This document shows, piece by piece, positions 1 through 5,433 of a stretch of DNA of 5,433 nucleotides (position 1 is its first letter; each line of letters starts with the position of its first letter). The notes beneath the pieces are model-generated. The model had not been told where the DNA came from. It worked only from the letters and a program-made list of their open reading frames with translations, and did no database searches. The position numbers and the translations under genes are program-made. Origin of the DNA: an uncultured Bacteroidales bacterium (lineage in GTDB: Bacteria; Bacteroidota; Bacteroidia; Bacteroidales; Bacteroidaceae); NCBI GenBank assembly GCA_945788445.1, contig CALZMA010000076.1:1-5433 (forward strand), written 5' to 3'.

Positions 1-1
1 C

Positions 2-457
2 GTCCAGCCAGCCAAAGCCGCGGGCCCGGCCATGCCCACGCCGCAGCAGTTGGCCCGCCAGGCCGGTCTGGACAACCCCGAACGCTACGTGGCGGCCGTC
101 ATGTTGCAGCCCGGAGGTGCCGATGCCGACGTGCCCGCCGTCTACCTCGTCGATGGTCTCCGCGTGAGCCGCGAACGCTTCGAGCGCTACGCCGCCCTCC
201 TCACCGATGCCGCGGGAAACCGCATTGCCCTCGCCACGGCCGGTGCCGCCAGCTTGGCTGCCAGTCCGCGTGACTTGGCCTTCGAGCACTACGGCGTGGA
301 TGCCCCCGTCTTCAGTCTCGAAACCAGTGCGCTGCCGCCCGCGAACGACGTGGCCCAGCTCGAAGAAGTGGAGGTGCAAGTCAGTCCCGGATGCAGCGAA
401 GTGGTGCTCGTGTGCCAGGATGCCCAAGGCAACCGCTTGTACCGCTACCTCCGTTAG
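2..457 (+). CDS. 3' end of an unrecognised protein, possibly the tail of an M56/BlaR1-like or TonB-plug-like protein
   Basis: The reading frame is open to the left edge (Val-Gln-Pro-Ala-Lys before the first Met), so the gene most likely starts upstream. About 151 residues are visible, ending in TAG at 455-457. An internal ATG at 32 exists, but the bases before it are GC-rich without a purine-rich site, so I doubt it is the true start. The segment begins with an Ala/Pro-rich linker. It then holds VYLVDGLRVSRERFERY and, later, a YGVDAPVFSLET stretch. These loosely recall the 'VDG ... YG ... GVI ... T' pattern of TonB-plug-like tails seen on Bacteroidetes M56 peptidases and SusC-type proteins, but the match is weak and the glycines that end the classic motif are missing. 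No signal peptide or membrane segment lies in the visible part. The next gene starts 154 nt later with no TAnnTTTG box between, so co-transcription is possible. The M56 idea is inference, helped by the BlaI gene nearby. Confidence 0.65.
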   Translation, partial: VQPAKAAGPAMPTPQQLARQAGLDNPERYVAAVMLQPGGADADVPAVYLVDGLRVSRERFERYAALLTDAAGNRIALATAGAASLAASPRDLAFEHYGVDAPVFSLETSALPPANDVAQLEEVEVQVSPGCSEVVLVCQDAQGNRLYRYLR

Positions 458-611
458 CCCCTACGCCGCGGGCGCAGCGCCGTCCGCCCCTTCCTTTCCC
501 TCAGTCCAAGCATTTTCTGAACAATCCGTGGCCCGCGGTCCGCCCCCGCAGCGCCCCGTCCCAGCCCGGCCGGCTACCCCCCAACGAAACGGCGAAAAAG
601 AATTTTCCATC

Positions 612-2570
612 ATGAAACTCAAAACCCTTCTCCTCCTTCTGCTCCTCTCCGGCCTCTTCCCGGTCGCCCGGGGGCAACGTACGCCCGTGCGGCGTCCGGC
701 CTACGCCTGTGCCCTCTCCGGCATGTTCTCCCCGCGCCTCGTGCAGACCCAAGGCGACAGCACCTCGGTCAGCTTTGTCGTGCAAAATGCTTTTTCCTAC
801 AGCCTTTCCTCCCGTTCGCGCCTCGTCGCGCCCGACGGGAAGCACTATCCCCTGCGCCATGCGCGCCTCTACAGCCGCGACAAGGACGGCCGGACCGTGG
901 GCCCGTGCGAGGTGGTGCTCGACGGGGAGATTTGGCTCTATGCAGACGAACAGCGCAGCGTGCGGCGCGACTCCGTGGTGATGGTCTTCGACGCCCTGCC
1001 GCGCAACGTCCGCACCTTCGACTACGAGGAAGCGTTTGAGGACGCAAGAAACATGGCCAGTTCCTTCAACATCTACGGCATACGCCTCGACGGCAAGGCT
1101 TACCCCAAGCTGAAGCACAAGAAGGCCGCCTACTCCAAGGCCCCCCTGCCCGAACTCCGTCCGGCGTGGCAGAAAGCCCGCCTGCGCGTGCGGCTCGAAG
1201 GCGAACTGCCCGACCGCTTCCCGCTTCTCTCCCCCTCGCTCTTCTTCTGGGGCGGCGACACGCTGGGCTGTTCCAAAGCCTTCCGCGTGGTGCCCGGCCG
1301 CGACGCGAAGGAGCAGATTGTGGAGGTAGACTGCTGCGAACCCCTCACGGTCTCCTGCTCCATCCTCGGCCAGGAGTTTGTGCCCCTCTTCGTGCCCGGC
1401 GAAGAACTCACCGCGGTCGTCGACGTGGAGGCCCTCATGCGGCGACGCGAGGGGGCTTCGGCCGAGGCCACGGGCGAAACCGTGCGCTTCGAGGGCGAAT
1501 ATGCCGACCTCTCTGCCGTGATGACCTACTACATCGAGAACGTGAGCAAAATGAAGCTCCTCGTCGCCCTGACGCAGCGCGTCTTCAAAACCCGCCGGCT
1601 CCCCACACTGGCCGACTACCGCGAGGGCCTGTACGAAACCCTCTGCAACTGGCGGCGCGACATCGATGCTGACAGGCGACTCACGCCGCGGCAGAAAGAA
1701 TTTCTCCATCTCTATGCCGAGGACTGCTACGTGAACGGCGTGCTCCTCTACCGCTCCAACATGAAGAGCTTCCAGCAAATCTGCAACGCCGACTCGGCCG
1801 CCCTCGCCGCCTTCGACGAGGACCTTCGCCTGGCCGACAGCCAGCCCGACCCCCACTTCGCCGAACTCCGCCTCTTTGCGCAGCCCGGGTCGCTCCGTTC
1901 GCTCATCGTCTATCCCACGCGCACCGACTGGTACGACTATCTCCGGCTCAACCGCGTGGCCTCGGGCCGCCTCTTCGACTGGGCACGGGAAAAGAAGGAG
2001 ACCCTCGCCGCCATGGACAGCATAGACCAGCTCCGCGTCCTCACCGAAACCGAACTCTCCGCCCTCCCCGCCCGCTACGCCCCCACGGTGCGCCAGGCCA
2101 ACGAGCGCCTGAAGGTGACCCTCGCCGAGGTGGAGCGCGTGAAGGGCAAGGCCGTTCCCGAAGTGCCCGCCGTGAAGCCCGGACAGTCGCTCCTGCAGGC
2201 CATCGTCGACACCTACCGCGGACAGGTCGTGGTGGTCGACATCTGGGACACCTGGTGCGGTCCCTGCCGCATGGGCATGGAGGGCCTCCGTCCGCTCAAG
2301 GAGGAACTGAAGGGCCAGGACGTCGTCTTTGTCTACATCTGCGACGAGTCGAGTCCCTTGTCCGAATGGGTGCGCCTGCTGCCCGAAATCGGCGGCTTCC
2401 ACTACCGCCTCACGGCCGAGCAACAAGCCCGGCTCCAGCTCGCCTCGCGCTCCATTCCCCACTATTTCATTTTCAACAAGGAGGGCGAACTCACCTTCGA
2501 CGTGGTGGGCTACAATCCGCAGCTGCCCGACGCAATCCGAGAAGAAATCAACAAAATTCTGCATCCATAA
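612..2570 (+). CDS. Exported TlpA-family thioredoxin-like protein (paralogue 1)
   Basis: The product has 652 residues. It starts with a signal peptide: Lys at 2 and 4, seven leucines at 6-12, and a likely signal peptidase I cut after Ala-Arg-Gly (residue 21). This signal fixes ATG 612 as the start, because the frame is also open upstream to 207 but there it only overlaps the previous gene. Residues about 30-170 form an N-terminal region with a FDALP motif (126-130) and a YGIRLDGKAYP stretch (about 155-165). A second beta-type region follows, ending in VPLFVPGEEL. Residues about 300-500 look helical. The C-terminus is a thioredoxin/TlpA domain with WCGPC (Cys549, Cys552) and a cis-proline motif Ser-Ile-Pro (Pro616). 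This family normally reduces or exchanges disulfides in periplasmic or surface proteins; the actual partner is unknown. The context is WDTWCGPC rather than the usual WATWCGPC. The stop codon is one base before the BlaI-type gene, indicating an operon. An A-rich stretch (GAAAAAGAA) lies about 10 nt before the start. Confidence 0.9.
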   Translation: MKLKTLLLLLLLSGLFPVARGQRTPVRRPAYACALSGMFSPRLVQTQGDSTSVSFVVQNAFSYSLSSRSRLVAPDGKHYPLRHARLYSRDKDGRTVGPCEVVLDGEIWLYADEQRSVRRDSVVMVFDALPRNVRTFDYEEAFEDARNMASSFNIYGIRLDGKAYPKLKHKKAAYSKAPLPELRPAWQKARLRVRLEGELPDRFPLLSPSLFFWGGDTLGCSKAFRVVPGRDAKEQIVEVDCCEPLTVSCSILGQEFVPLFVPGEELTAVVDVEALMRRREGASAEATGETVRFEGEYADLSAVMTYYIENVSKMKLLVALTQRVFKTRRLPTLADYREGLYETLCNWRRDIDADRRLTPRQKEFLHLYAEDCYVNGVLLYRSNMKSFQQICNADSAALAAFDEDLRLADSQPDPHFAELRLFAQPGSLRSLIVYPTRTDWYDYLRLNRVASGRLFDWAREKKETLAAMDSIDQLRVLTETELSALPARYAPTVRQANERLKVTLAEVERVKGKAVPEVPAVKPGQSLLQAIVDTYRGQVVVVDIWDTWCGPCRMGMEGLRPLKEELKGQDVVFVYICDESSPLSEWVRLLPEIGGFHYRLTAEQQARLQLASRSIPHYFIFNKEGELTFDVVGYNPQLPDAIREEINKILHP

Positions 2571-2571
2571 T

Positions 2572-2955
2572 ATGGCAAAACTCACTCCCAAAGAAGAGGA
2601 GGTGCTCTACATGATCTACGACCTGGGGCGCCCCTGTGCACCGAAGGACGTAAGGGTCCGCTACGAAGAGCCGCGTCCGAACATCAATGCGGTGGCCAAC
2701 ATGTTCCAATCCCTCGAGAAGAAGGGCTACCTCGGCCACCGCACGGCCGGCCGCGGTTTCCTCTACTTTCCGCTCGTGCCGCGGGAAGATTTCGGGGAAA
2801 GCAAAATCGGGCAGCTCGTGGCCCGCTGCTTCGGGGGCTCGTACCTCAACGTGGTGAACCGCTTCGTGCGCGAGAGCAACGTGAGCCGCGAGGACCTGCT
2901 CCGCCTGCTCGACGAACTCGAGAAGAAGCAGCCGCAACAGAAAGGCGGGCACTGA
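2572..2955 (+). CDS. BlaI/MecI/CopY-family transcriptional repressor
   Basis: This 127-residue protein is of normal length for the family. Residues 4-69 are a winged helix: LTPKEEEVLYMIYDLG forms helix 1, INAVANMFQSLEKKGYLG the recognition helix and turn, and HRTAGRGFLYFPLV the wing. Residues 73-118 are the C-terminal dimerisation helices, including the CFGGS signature (86-90) typical of the family. BlaI proteins bind operator dyads as dimers and repress genes such as beta-lactamases; in the staphylococcal system a membrane M56 protease (BlaR1/MecR1) relieves repression by triggering cleavage of the repressor at an Asn-Phe bond. By eye the matching place here is Arg97-Phe98, so that exact site is not conserved. 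The start at 2572 follows the previous stop by one base and leaves a full-length helix 1; the frame is open further upstream only inside the preceding gene. Likely targets (inference) are this operon and the similar gene at 3117. No beta-lactamase is in the window. Confidence 0.92.
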   Translation: MAKLTPKEEEVLYMIYDLGRPCAPKDVRVRYEEPRPNINAVANMFQSLEKKGYLGHRTAGRGFLYFPLVPREDFGESKIGQLVARCFGGSYLNVVNRFVRESNVSREDLLRLLDELEKKQPQQKGGH

Positions 2956-3007
2956 GCCGCCGGCGCGACGGCACCGGCGACACACGACCGCACGGACGGA
3001 ACTGTCT

Positions 3008-3052
3008 CAGGCTTTGATGCGCCGGTCCCTGCGACTGGTTTTTCAAAGCCTG
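3008..3052 (+). terminator. Composite hairpin after the BlaI-type gene, possible weak terminator
   Basis: CAGGCTTTGA (3008-3017) is the exact reverse complement of TCAAAGCCTG (3043-3052). Nested inside is CCGGT (3022-3026) with ACTGG (3034-3038), one G-T wobble, and a 7-nt loop, followed directly by five T (3039-3043). The inner hairpin plus T5 looks like a weak intrinsic terminator for the upstream operon. The outer 10-bp stem would sequester part of the T-run. A shorter GC stem without T-tract lies just after the stop codon (CGCCGG at 2958-2963 with CCGGCG at 2974-2979). Confidence 0.45.
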
Positions 3053-3080
3053 CGACAGGAATTTCAAAGCCTGCGACTGG
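3028..3080 (+). repeat. Three tandem copies of a 21-bp unit, the last one partial
   Basis: Units begin at 3028, 3049 and 3070. Each starts CCTGCGAC(T/A)GG. Units 1 and 2 run the full 21 bp and both end TTTCAAAG; unit 3 keeps only the first 11 bp. The right arm of the hairpin at 3008-3052 spans the junction of units 1 and 2, and the same ten bases recur at 3064-3073, so the left arm could pair with either copy. The 21-bp period is a multiple of three, but no convincing gene contains it. The array lies between the repressor stop codon and the promoter of the next gene. Confidence 0.8.
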
Positions 3081-3104
3081 CAAAACTTATCATTCCCTGA
3101 AAAA

Positions 3105-3112
3105 TATATTTG
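3105..3112 (+). promoter_or_regulatory. Bacteroidetes -7 promoter box TATATTTG before the second TlpA-like gene
   Basis: TATATTTG matches the Bacteroidetes TAnnTTTG element exactly and sits in a locally AT-rich patch (about 3080-3120) within GC-rich surroundings. A clear TTTG or TTG -33 element at the usual spacing is absent (the place holds AAAA), so a regulator may be needed or the promoter may be weak. Only four bases separate the box from ATG 3117, so the transcript would begin at or very near the start codon. Confidence 0.6.
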
Positions 3113-3116
3113 TACA

Positions 3117-5060
3117 ATGATTTTCAACGAAAAACGATTTTGCATCCTGCTCCTCGTGGGGCTGGCGGTAGCCTTGGCCTGCGGGGCGCGCGGGACAAAG
3201 CGGAAAACGGAGAAGCCCGCGGTGCTGCTGCAGGTTGCTTCGGACTTCCAGCTGCAGGGCCTCAGCCTCAAGAAGAAGGCCACGGTGGTGGAACTGGAGT
3301 ACGTAAGTCCGTACTACTACAATCCCGAGAACACGAAGATGTCCTTCTTCCGGCGCGCCTTCCTCGTGCAGGAGGGCGACACGCTCCCTCTGCTCGGCGG
3401 GGAGGTGGCCCATGCGGAACGCGGCGAACGGCTGCCCTTCTGCCCCGACAGCACCTACCTCCCGCTGCGACAGACGCCGGAGGAAAAACTCGTGCCGGAG
3501 TTCAACCGGCTGACGCTCCGCTTTCCCGCTCTGCCGCAACCGAAAAAGACTTTCACACTCGTGCTCGAACGGGCGTATGGATCGGAACGCTTCGTGGGCA
3601 TCCGCACCGACGGACAGGGCTACCGCGCCGCACTGCCGCCTGCCACTCCCTCGCCGGCCGACCGCTCCCTGCCCCCGCTCCCAAGGCGCGGCGGACACGC
3701 GGTGCTGACGGGACGCGTCGTGGGCTTCGACAAGAATGTGATGGACTACCAGTACTGGGGCAACCACGCGAGTTTTACGAACGATGCCTGGGACTTTTCC
3801 TTCGAGATGGACGAGGAAGCGGGCACTTTCCGCGTGGATTTCGACTTGCTCTACCCCATCCGCTTCTCGGGCCAGGTGCCGCAAGGCGTGCCCTTGAACG
3901 TGCTGCTGCTTCCGGGCGACAGCCTTCACCTGGACATCGACGTCTATGCCTTCGCCGAGCTCCGCGCACGCGGGGTGGACACGGGGCTGGCGGCCTTGCA
4001 GTGTGTGCAGCGCACGGGCGGCTGCCGCCTGGCCGACGAATGGCGCGTGAAAAAGGGGAAATGGGGCGATGCGACCTGTGCGTACCAACTGGACAGCTGC
4101 CAGGCGCACCTCGCCGACGACTTCGTGACCTACGCGCAGCTGAAGTGGGCGGAGCACTGCCGACGCCTGGAGGAATTGAAGGAATTGGAACTCACGGACG
4201 ACGAACGCCGCTTCCTCCGCCTTTTCTCGGAACATGTTTACCTCGTGTGCCGCAACCAGAATTTCCTCAGCACGAAGAAGTTTGCCCACGAGCCGCCCGA
4301 CTCGGCGGCCTTGGCAGAGTTTGAGGCGCAGATTGACCTCCACGACCCGCACGCGGCGGAACTGCTGCTGCCGCACACGCTGCAGGGACTGTTATTGGTG
4401 AACAACGACCAGCACCTCGACTATTTCGAGGCCAACGGACTGGGCGGGGCGGAACTGGCGCAGTGGGAGGCGCGCTTCCGCGAGGCCCGCAGGGTGATGA
4501 AGCGCATCAGCCTGTTCCACCCGCTGCGCACGGAAGCGGAATGGGCGGCCATCGACCCGCTCTACCGCCCCGCGCTGCGCGAAATAAACCGCCAGGTGGA
4601 GGAGGTGCTGCGCGAACAGGCCGAGAAGCCGGCGACCTTCTGCCAGCTCGAAGGCTCCGACCCGACGACTTACCTGTCCCAGATTCTGGAAGCCAGCGAA
4701 GGCCGCGCCGTGCTGCTCGACCTGTGGGCCACCTGGTGCGGCCCGTGCATGAAGGGCATGGAGGAGATGGAGGAACTGAAGGCCGAAATGAACGCGCGCG
4801 GCGTGGACTTCGTGTACCTCACGGACGACTCTTCGCCCGTGGGGGACTGGCGGGACATGGCCACGAAGCACAACGGCCGCCACTACCGCGTGGCCTCCGA
4901 GACGAAGAATGCCATGGGCATCCCCGGCTACAGGAATGGCATCCCGCACTATGTCATCTACGACCGCAACCACCGCCTCGTCGAGACCTTTACGGGCTGG
5001 GGCGAAGGTTCGCTCGAGAAGATGCGCCGCTGCCTCGAAAAGGCGCTCGGCGACGAATAG
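3117..5060 (+). CDS. Exported TlpA-family thioredoxin-like protein (paralogue 2), possibly a lipoprotein
   Basis: The product has 647 residues. The N-terminus is a signal sequence: Lys6, Arg7, hydrophobic 8-21, then Ala-Leu-Ala-Cys at 19-22. Cys22 could be lipidated, but Ala rather than Leu at -3 makes the lipobox weak; signal peptidase I cleavage near residue 21 or 26 is the alternative. ATG 3117 is the only start that keeps this signal. The layout matches the protein at 612-2570: a FPALP motif (136-140), a GIRTDGQGYR stretch, a beta region ending VLLLPGDSLHLDIDV, a helical middle with LTDDERRFLRLF (from 359) and DSAALAEF, then a thioredoxin/TlpA domain with WATWCGPC (Cys541, Cys544) and cis-proline in Gly-Ile-Pro-His (Pro610). 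Both redox cysteines are present, so thiol-disulfide exchange in the envelope is likely; the substrate is unknown. It has its own promoter box, separated from the repressor gene by 161 nt, and is a natural candidate target of that repressor (inference). Confidence 0.9.
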   Translation: MIFNEKRFCILLLVGLAVALACGARGTKRKTEKPAVLLQVASDFQLQGLSLKKKATVVELEYVSPYYYNPENTKMSFFRRAFLVQEGDTLPLLGGEVAHAERGERLPFCPDSTYLPLRQTPEEKLVPEFNRLTLRFPALPQPKKTFTLVLERAYGSERFVGIRTDGQGYRAALPPATPSPADRSLPPLPRRGGHAVLTGRVVGFDKNVMDYQYWGNHASFTNDAWDFSFEMDEEAGTFRVDFDLLYPIRFSGQVPQGVPLNVLLLPGDSLHLDIDVYAFAELRARGVDTGLAALQCVQRTGGCRLADEWRVKKGKWGDATCAYQLDSCQAHLADDFVTYAQLKWAEHCRRLEELKELELTDDERRFLRLFSEHVYLVCRNQNFLSTKKFAHEPPDSAALAEFEAQIDLHDPHAAELLLPHTLQGLLLVNNDQHLDYFEANGLGGAELAQWEARFREARRVMKRISLFHPLRTEAEWAAIDPLYRPALREINRQVEEVLREQAEKPATFCQLEGSDPTTYLSQILEASEGRAVLLDLWATWCGPCMKGMEEMEELKAEMNARGVDFVYLTDDSSPVGDWRDMATKHNGRHYRVASETKNAMGIPGYRNGIPHYVIYDRNHRLVETFTGWGEGSLEKMRRCLEKALGDE

Positions 5061-5089
5061 AAGGCCGGAGATCCGGTGTTACGAAAGGG

Positions 5090-5185
5090 AAGCGCGGTGC
5101 TGTCATTTTGCAGGGTGAACGTGACAAAACAACCCTTATTTGAGAAATTTTTCGTCCAAAATGCAAAATTTCAGCACCGCCGCTT
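5090..5185 (+). repeat. Long imperfect inverted repeat, possible terminator or small mobile-element remnant
   Basis: The left arm is 5090-5112 and the right arm 5162-5185. Pairs form as AAGC with GCTT, then after one bulged base (5181) GCGGTGCTG (5094-5102) with CAGCACCGC (5172-5180), then a 2x2 mismatch, then ATTTTGCA (5105-5112) with TGCAAAAT (5162-5169). That gives 21 pairs around a 49-nt loop. The loop has a small GGGT/ACCC stem (5113-5116 with 5132-5135). Six T follow at 5188-5193, so readthrough RNA from the upstream gene could form a large-loop terminator. No transposase or clear target duplication is visible. Confidence 0.75.
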
Positions 5186-5213
5186 GCTTTTTTCCGAAAA
5201 GGCCGTATCTTTG
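5183..5213 (+). promoter_or_regulatory. Strong Bacteroidetes-type promoter
   Basis: The -33 element is CTTG (5183-5186, TTGC one base on). A spacer of 19 nt leads to the -7 element TATCTTTG (5206-5213), an exact TAnnTTTG match. Transcription would begin around 5217-5221. It is the best promoter in the window and reads into a stretch with no convincing gene. Its -33 end overlaps the right arm of the inverted repeat at 5090-5185. Confidence 0.8.
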
Positions 5214-5218
5214 CAACG

Positions 5219-5433
5219 TGTTTTTCATAGTATTAGATTTAAGGTTAACAAGGTTGGGATACAGTGGTATCCCATTTTTTTTGCCCTTATGTTTCGTGGC
5301 AATGCGGCGGGGGGTATGCCATATTTGATATTATTCTTTGCATCGCCCTATTGGATGTGTTCAACGGGGAAGCCCGAAGGCGCAAACGTCCAATCGATTT
5401 TCCTATTCGTGCGTGCCGAGCGTTCAACGAGGA
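5219..5433 (+). ncRNA. Structured leader RNA or small RNA, running off the right edge
   Basis: More than 200 nt downstream of the promoter carry no convincing gene. The segment is much richer in A/T than the rest and contains several stems: TGGGATAC/GTATCCCA plus T8 (5255-5282); TGGCA/TGCCA (5297-5301 with 5317-5321); and ATTGGATGT with ACGTCCAAT (5350-5358 with 5386-5394, one G-T wobble), which encloses CGGG/CCCG (5365-5368 with 5373-5376). GTTCAACGGGGA (5359-5370) recurs with one change as GTTCAACGAGGA (5422-5433). The start (TTTTTCATAGTATTAG, then AAGGTTAACAAGG) gives me an unverified impression of a recurring Bacteroidetes leader. It may end at the first hairpin as a short RNA of about 65 nt, or act as an attenuated 5' UTR for a gene beyond the window. 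The start position is estimated from the promoter. Confidence 0.45.
5255..5282 (+). terminator. Intrinsic terminator hairpin, or attenuator
   Basis: A perfect 8-bp stem, TGGGATAC (5255-5262) with GTATCCCA (5267-5274), and a 4-nt AGTG loop are followed by eight T (5275-5282). This is a textbook intrinsic-terminator shape. It sits only about 40 nt after the expected transcription start, so it would either end a tiny RNA or work as a conditional attenuator. Confidence 0.75.

Noticed and set aside
207..611. Upstream extension of the first TlpA-like gene to ATG 207
   Set aside because: It would overlap the left gene out of frame and bury the signal peptide 135 residues inside the protein. ATG 612 gives a perfect N-terminal signal.
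501..2591. Long open frame of 696 codons on the minus strand opposite the first TlpA-like gene
   Set aside because: It mirrors the GC-rich third-position bias of the real gene. The plus-strand frame has a signal peptide and a thioredoxin motif; the antisense product is rich in His, Gly, Val and Glu with no recognisable domain.
3028..3080. CRISPR-like array
   Set aside because: The units are directly adjacent without spacers and there are fewer than three full copies; no cas gene is present.
3090..4376. Minus-strand open frame of 428 codons opposite the second TlpA-like gene, and the plus-strand +2 frame 3110-4324
   Set aside because: Shadows of the real gene in GC-rich DNA. Their products are low-complexity (Arg, Gly, Ala or His, Val, Glu) with no domain.
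5065..5076. CCGGA/TCCGG mini-hairpin just after the second TlpA-like gene
   Set aside because: Five pairs with a 2-nt loop and no T-tract; not enough for a terminator.
5140..5328. 62-codon open frame in the right tail
   Set aside because: It runs through the inverted repeat, the promoter and the terminator hairpin, so it is very unlikely to be coding.
5422..5433. Possible start of the RNase P RNA conserved core (GAGGA at the edge)
   Set aside because: Only five bases are visible and the promoter is over 200 nt upstream, which does not fit the usual short 5' part of that RNA.

Overview
The window looks like a GC-rich member of the Bacteroidetes, probably order Bacteroidales. The evidence is the promoter form (a TTTG/TTG-type -33 element, about 19 nt, then TAnnTTTG), which fits at 5183-5213 and in part at 3105-3112. 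The protein types also fit: large exported TlpA-like thioredoxin proteins and a short BlaI-type repressor. Genus cannot be fixed from the sequence.

Layout, all on the + strand: (i) 2-457, the 3' end of a gene that enters from the left, with a faint likeness to the plug-like tail of Bacteroidetes M56/TonB-type proteins; (ii) 612-2570, an exported protein with a C-terminal TlpA/thioredoxin domain (CGPC); (iii) 2572-2955, a BlaI/MecI-family winged-helix repressor one base after gene ii; (iv) a 161-nt gap with three 21-bp tandem repeat units, a composite hairpin and a -7 box almost touching the next start codon; (v) 3117-5060, a second TlpA-like protein, clearly a diverged paralogue of gene ii; (vi) 5061-5433, a gene-poor tail with a long imperfect inverted repeat, a strong promoter, a hairpin plus T-tract just downstream, and a structured leader running off the right edge.

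Inferred working model: a BlaI-type repressor controls envelope thiol-disulfide proteins, two of which flank it. If the left partial gene is an M56/BlaR1-like sensor, the set would be a sensor-repressor-effector cassette in an unusual gene order. The right-hand tail belongs to a different transcription unit. Its promoter, terminator-like hairpin and further stems suggest a riboregulated or attenuated leader for a gene outside the window. No tRNA, rRNA, transposase, CRISPR array or phage gene is visible.
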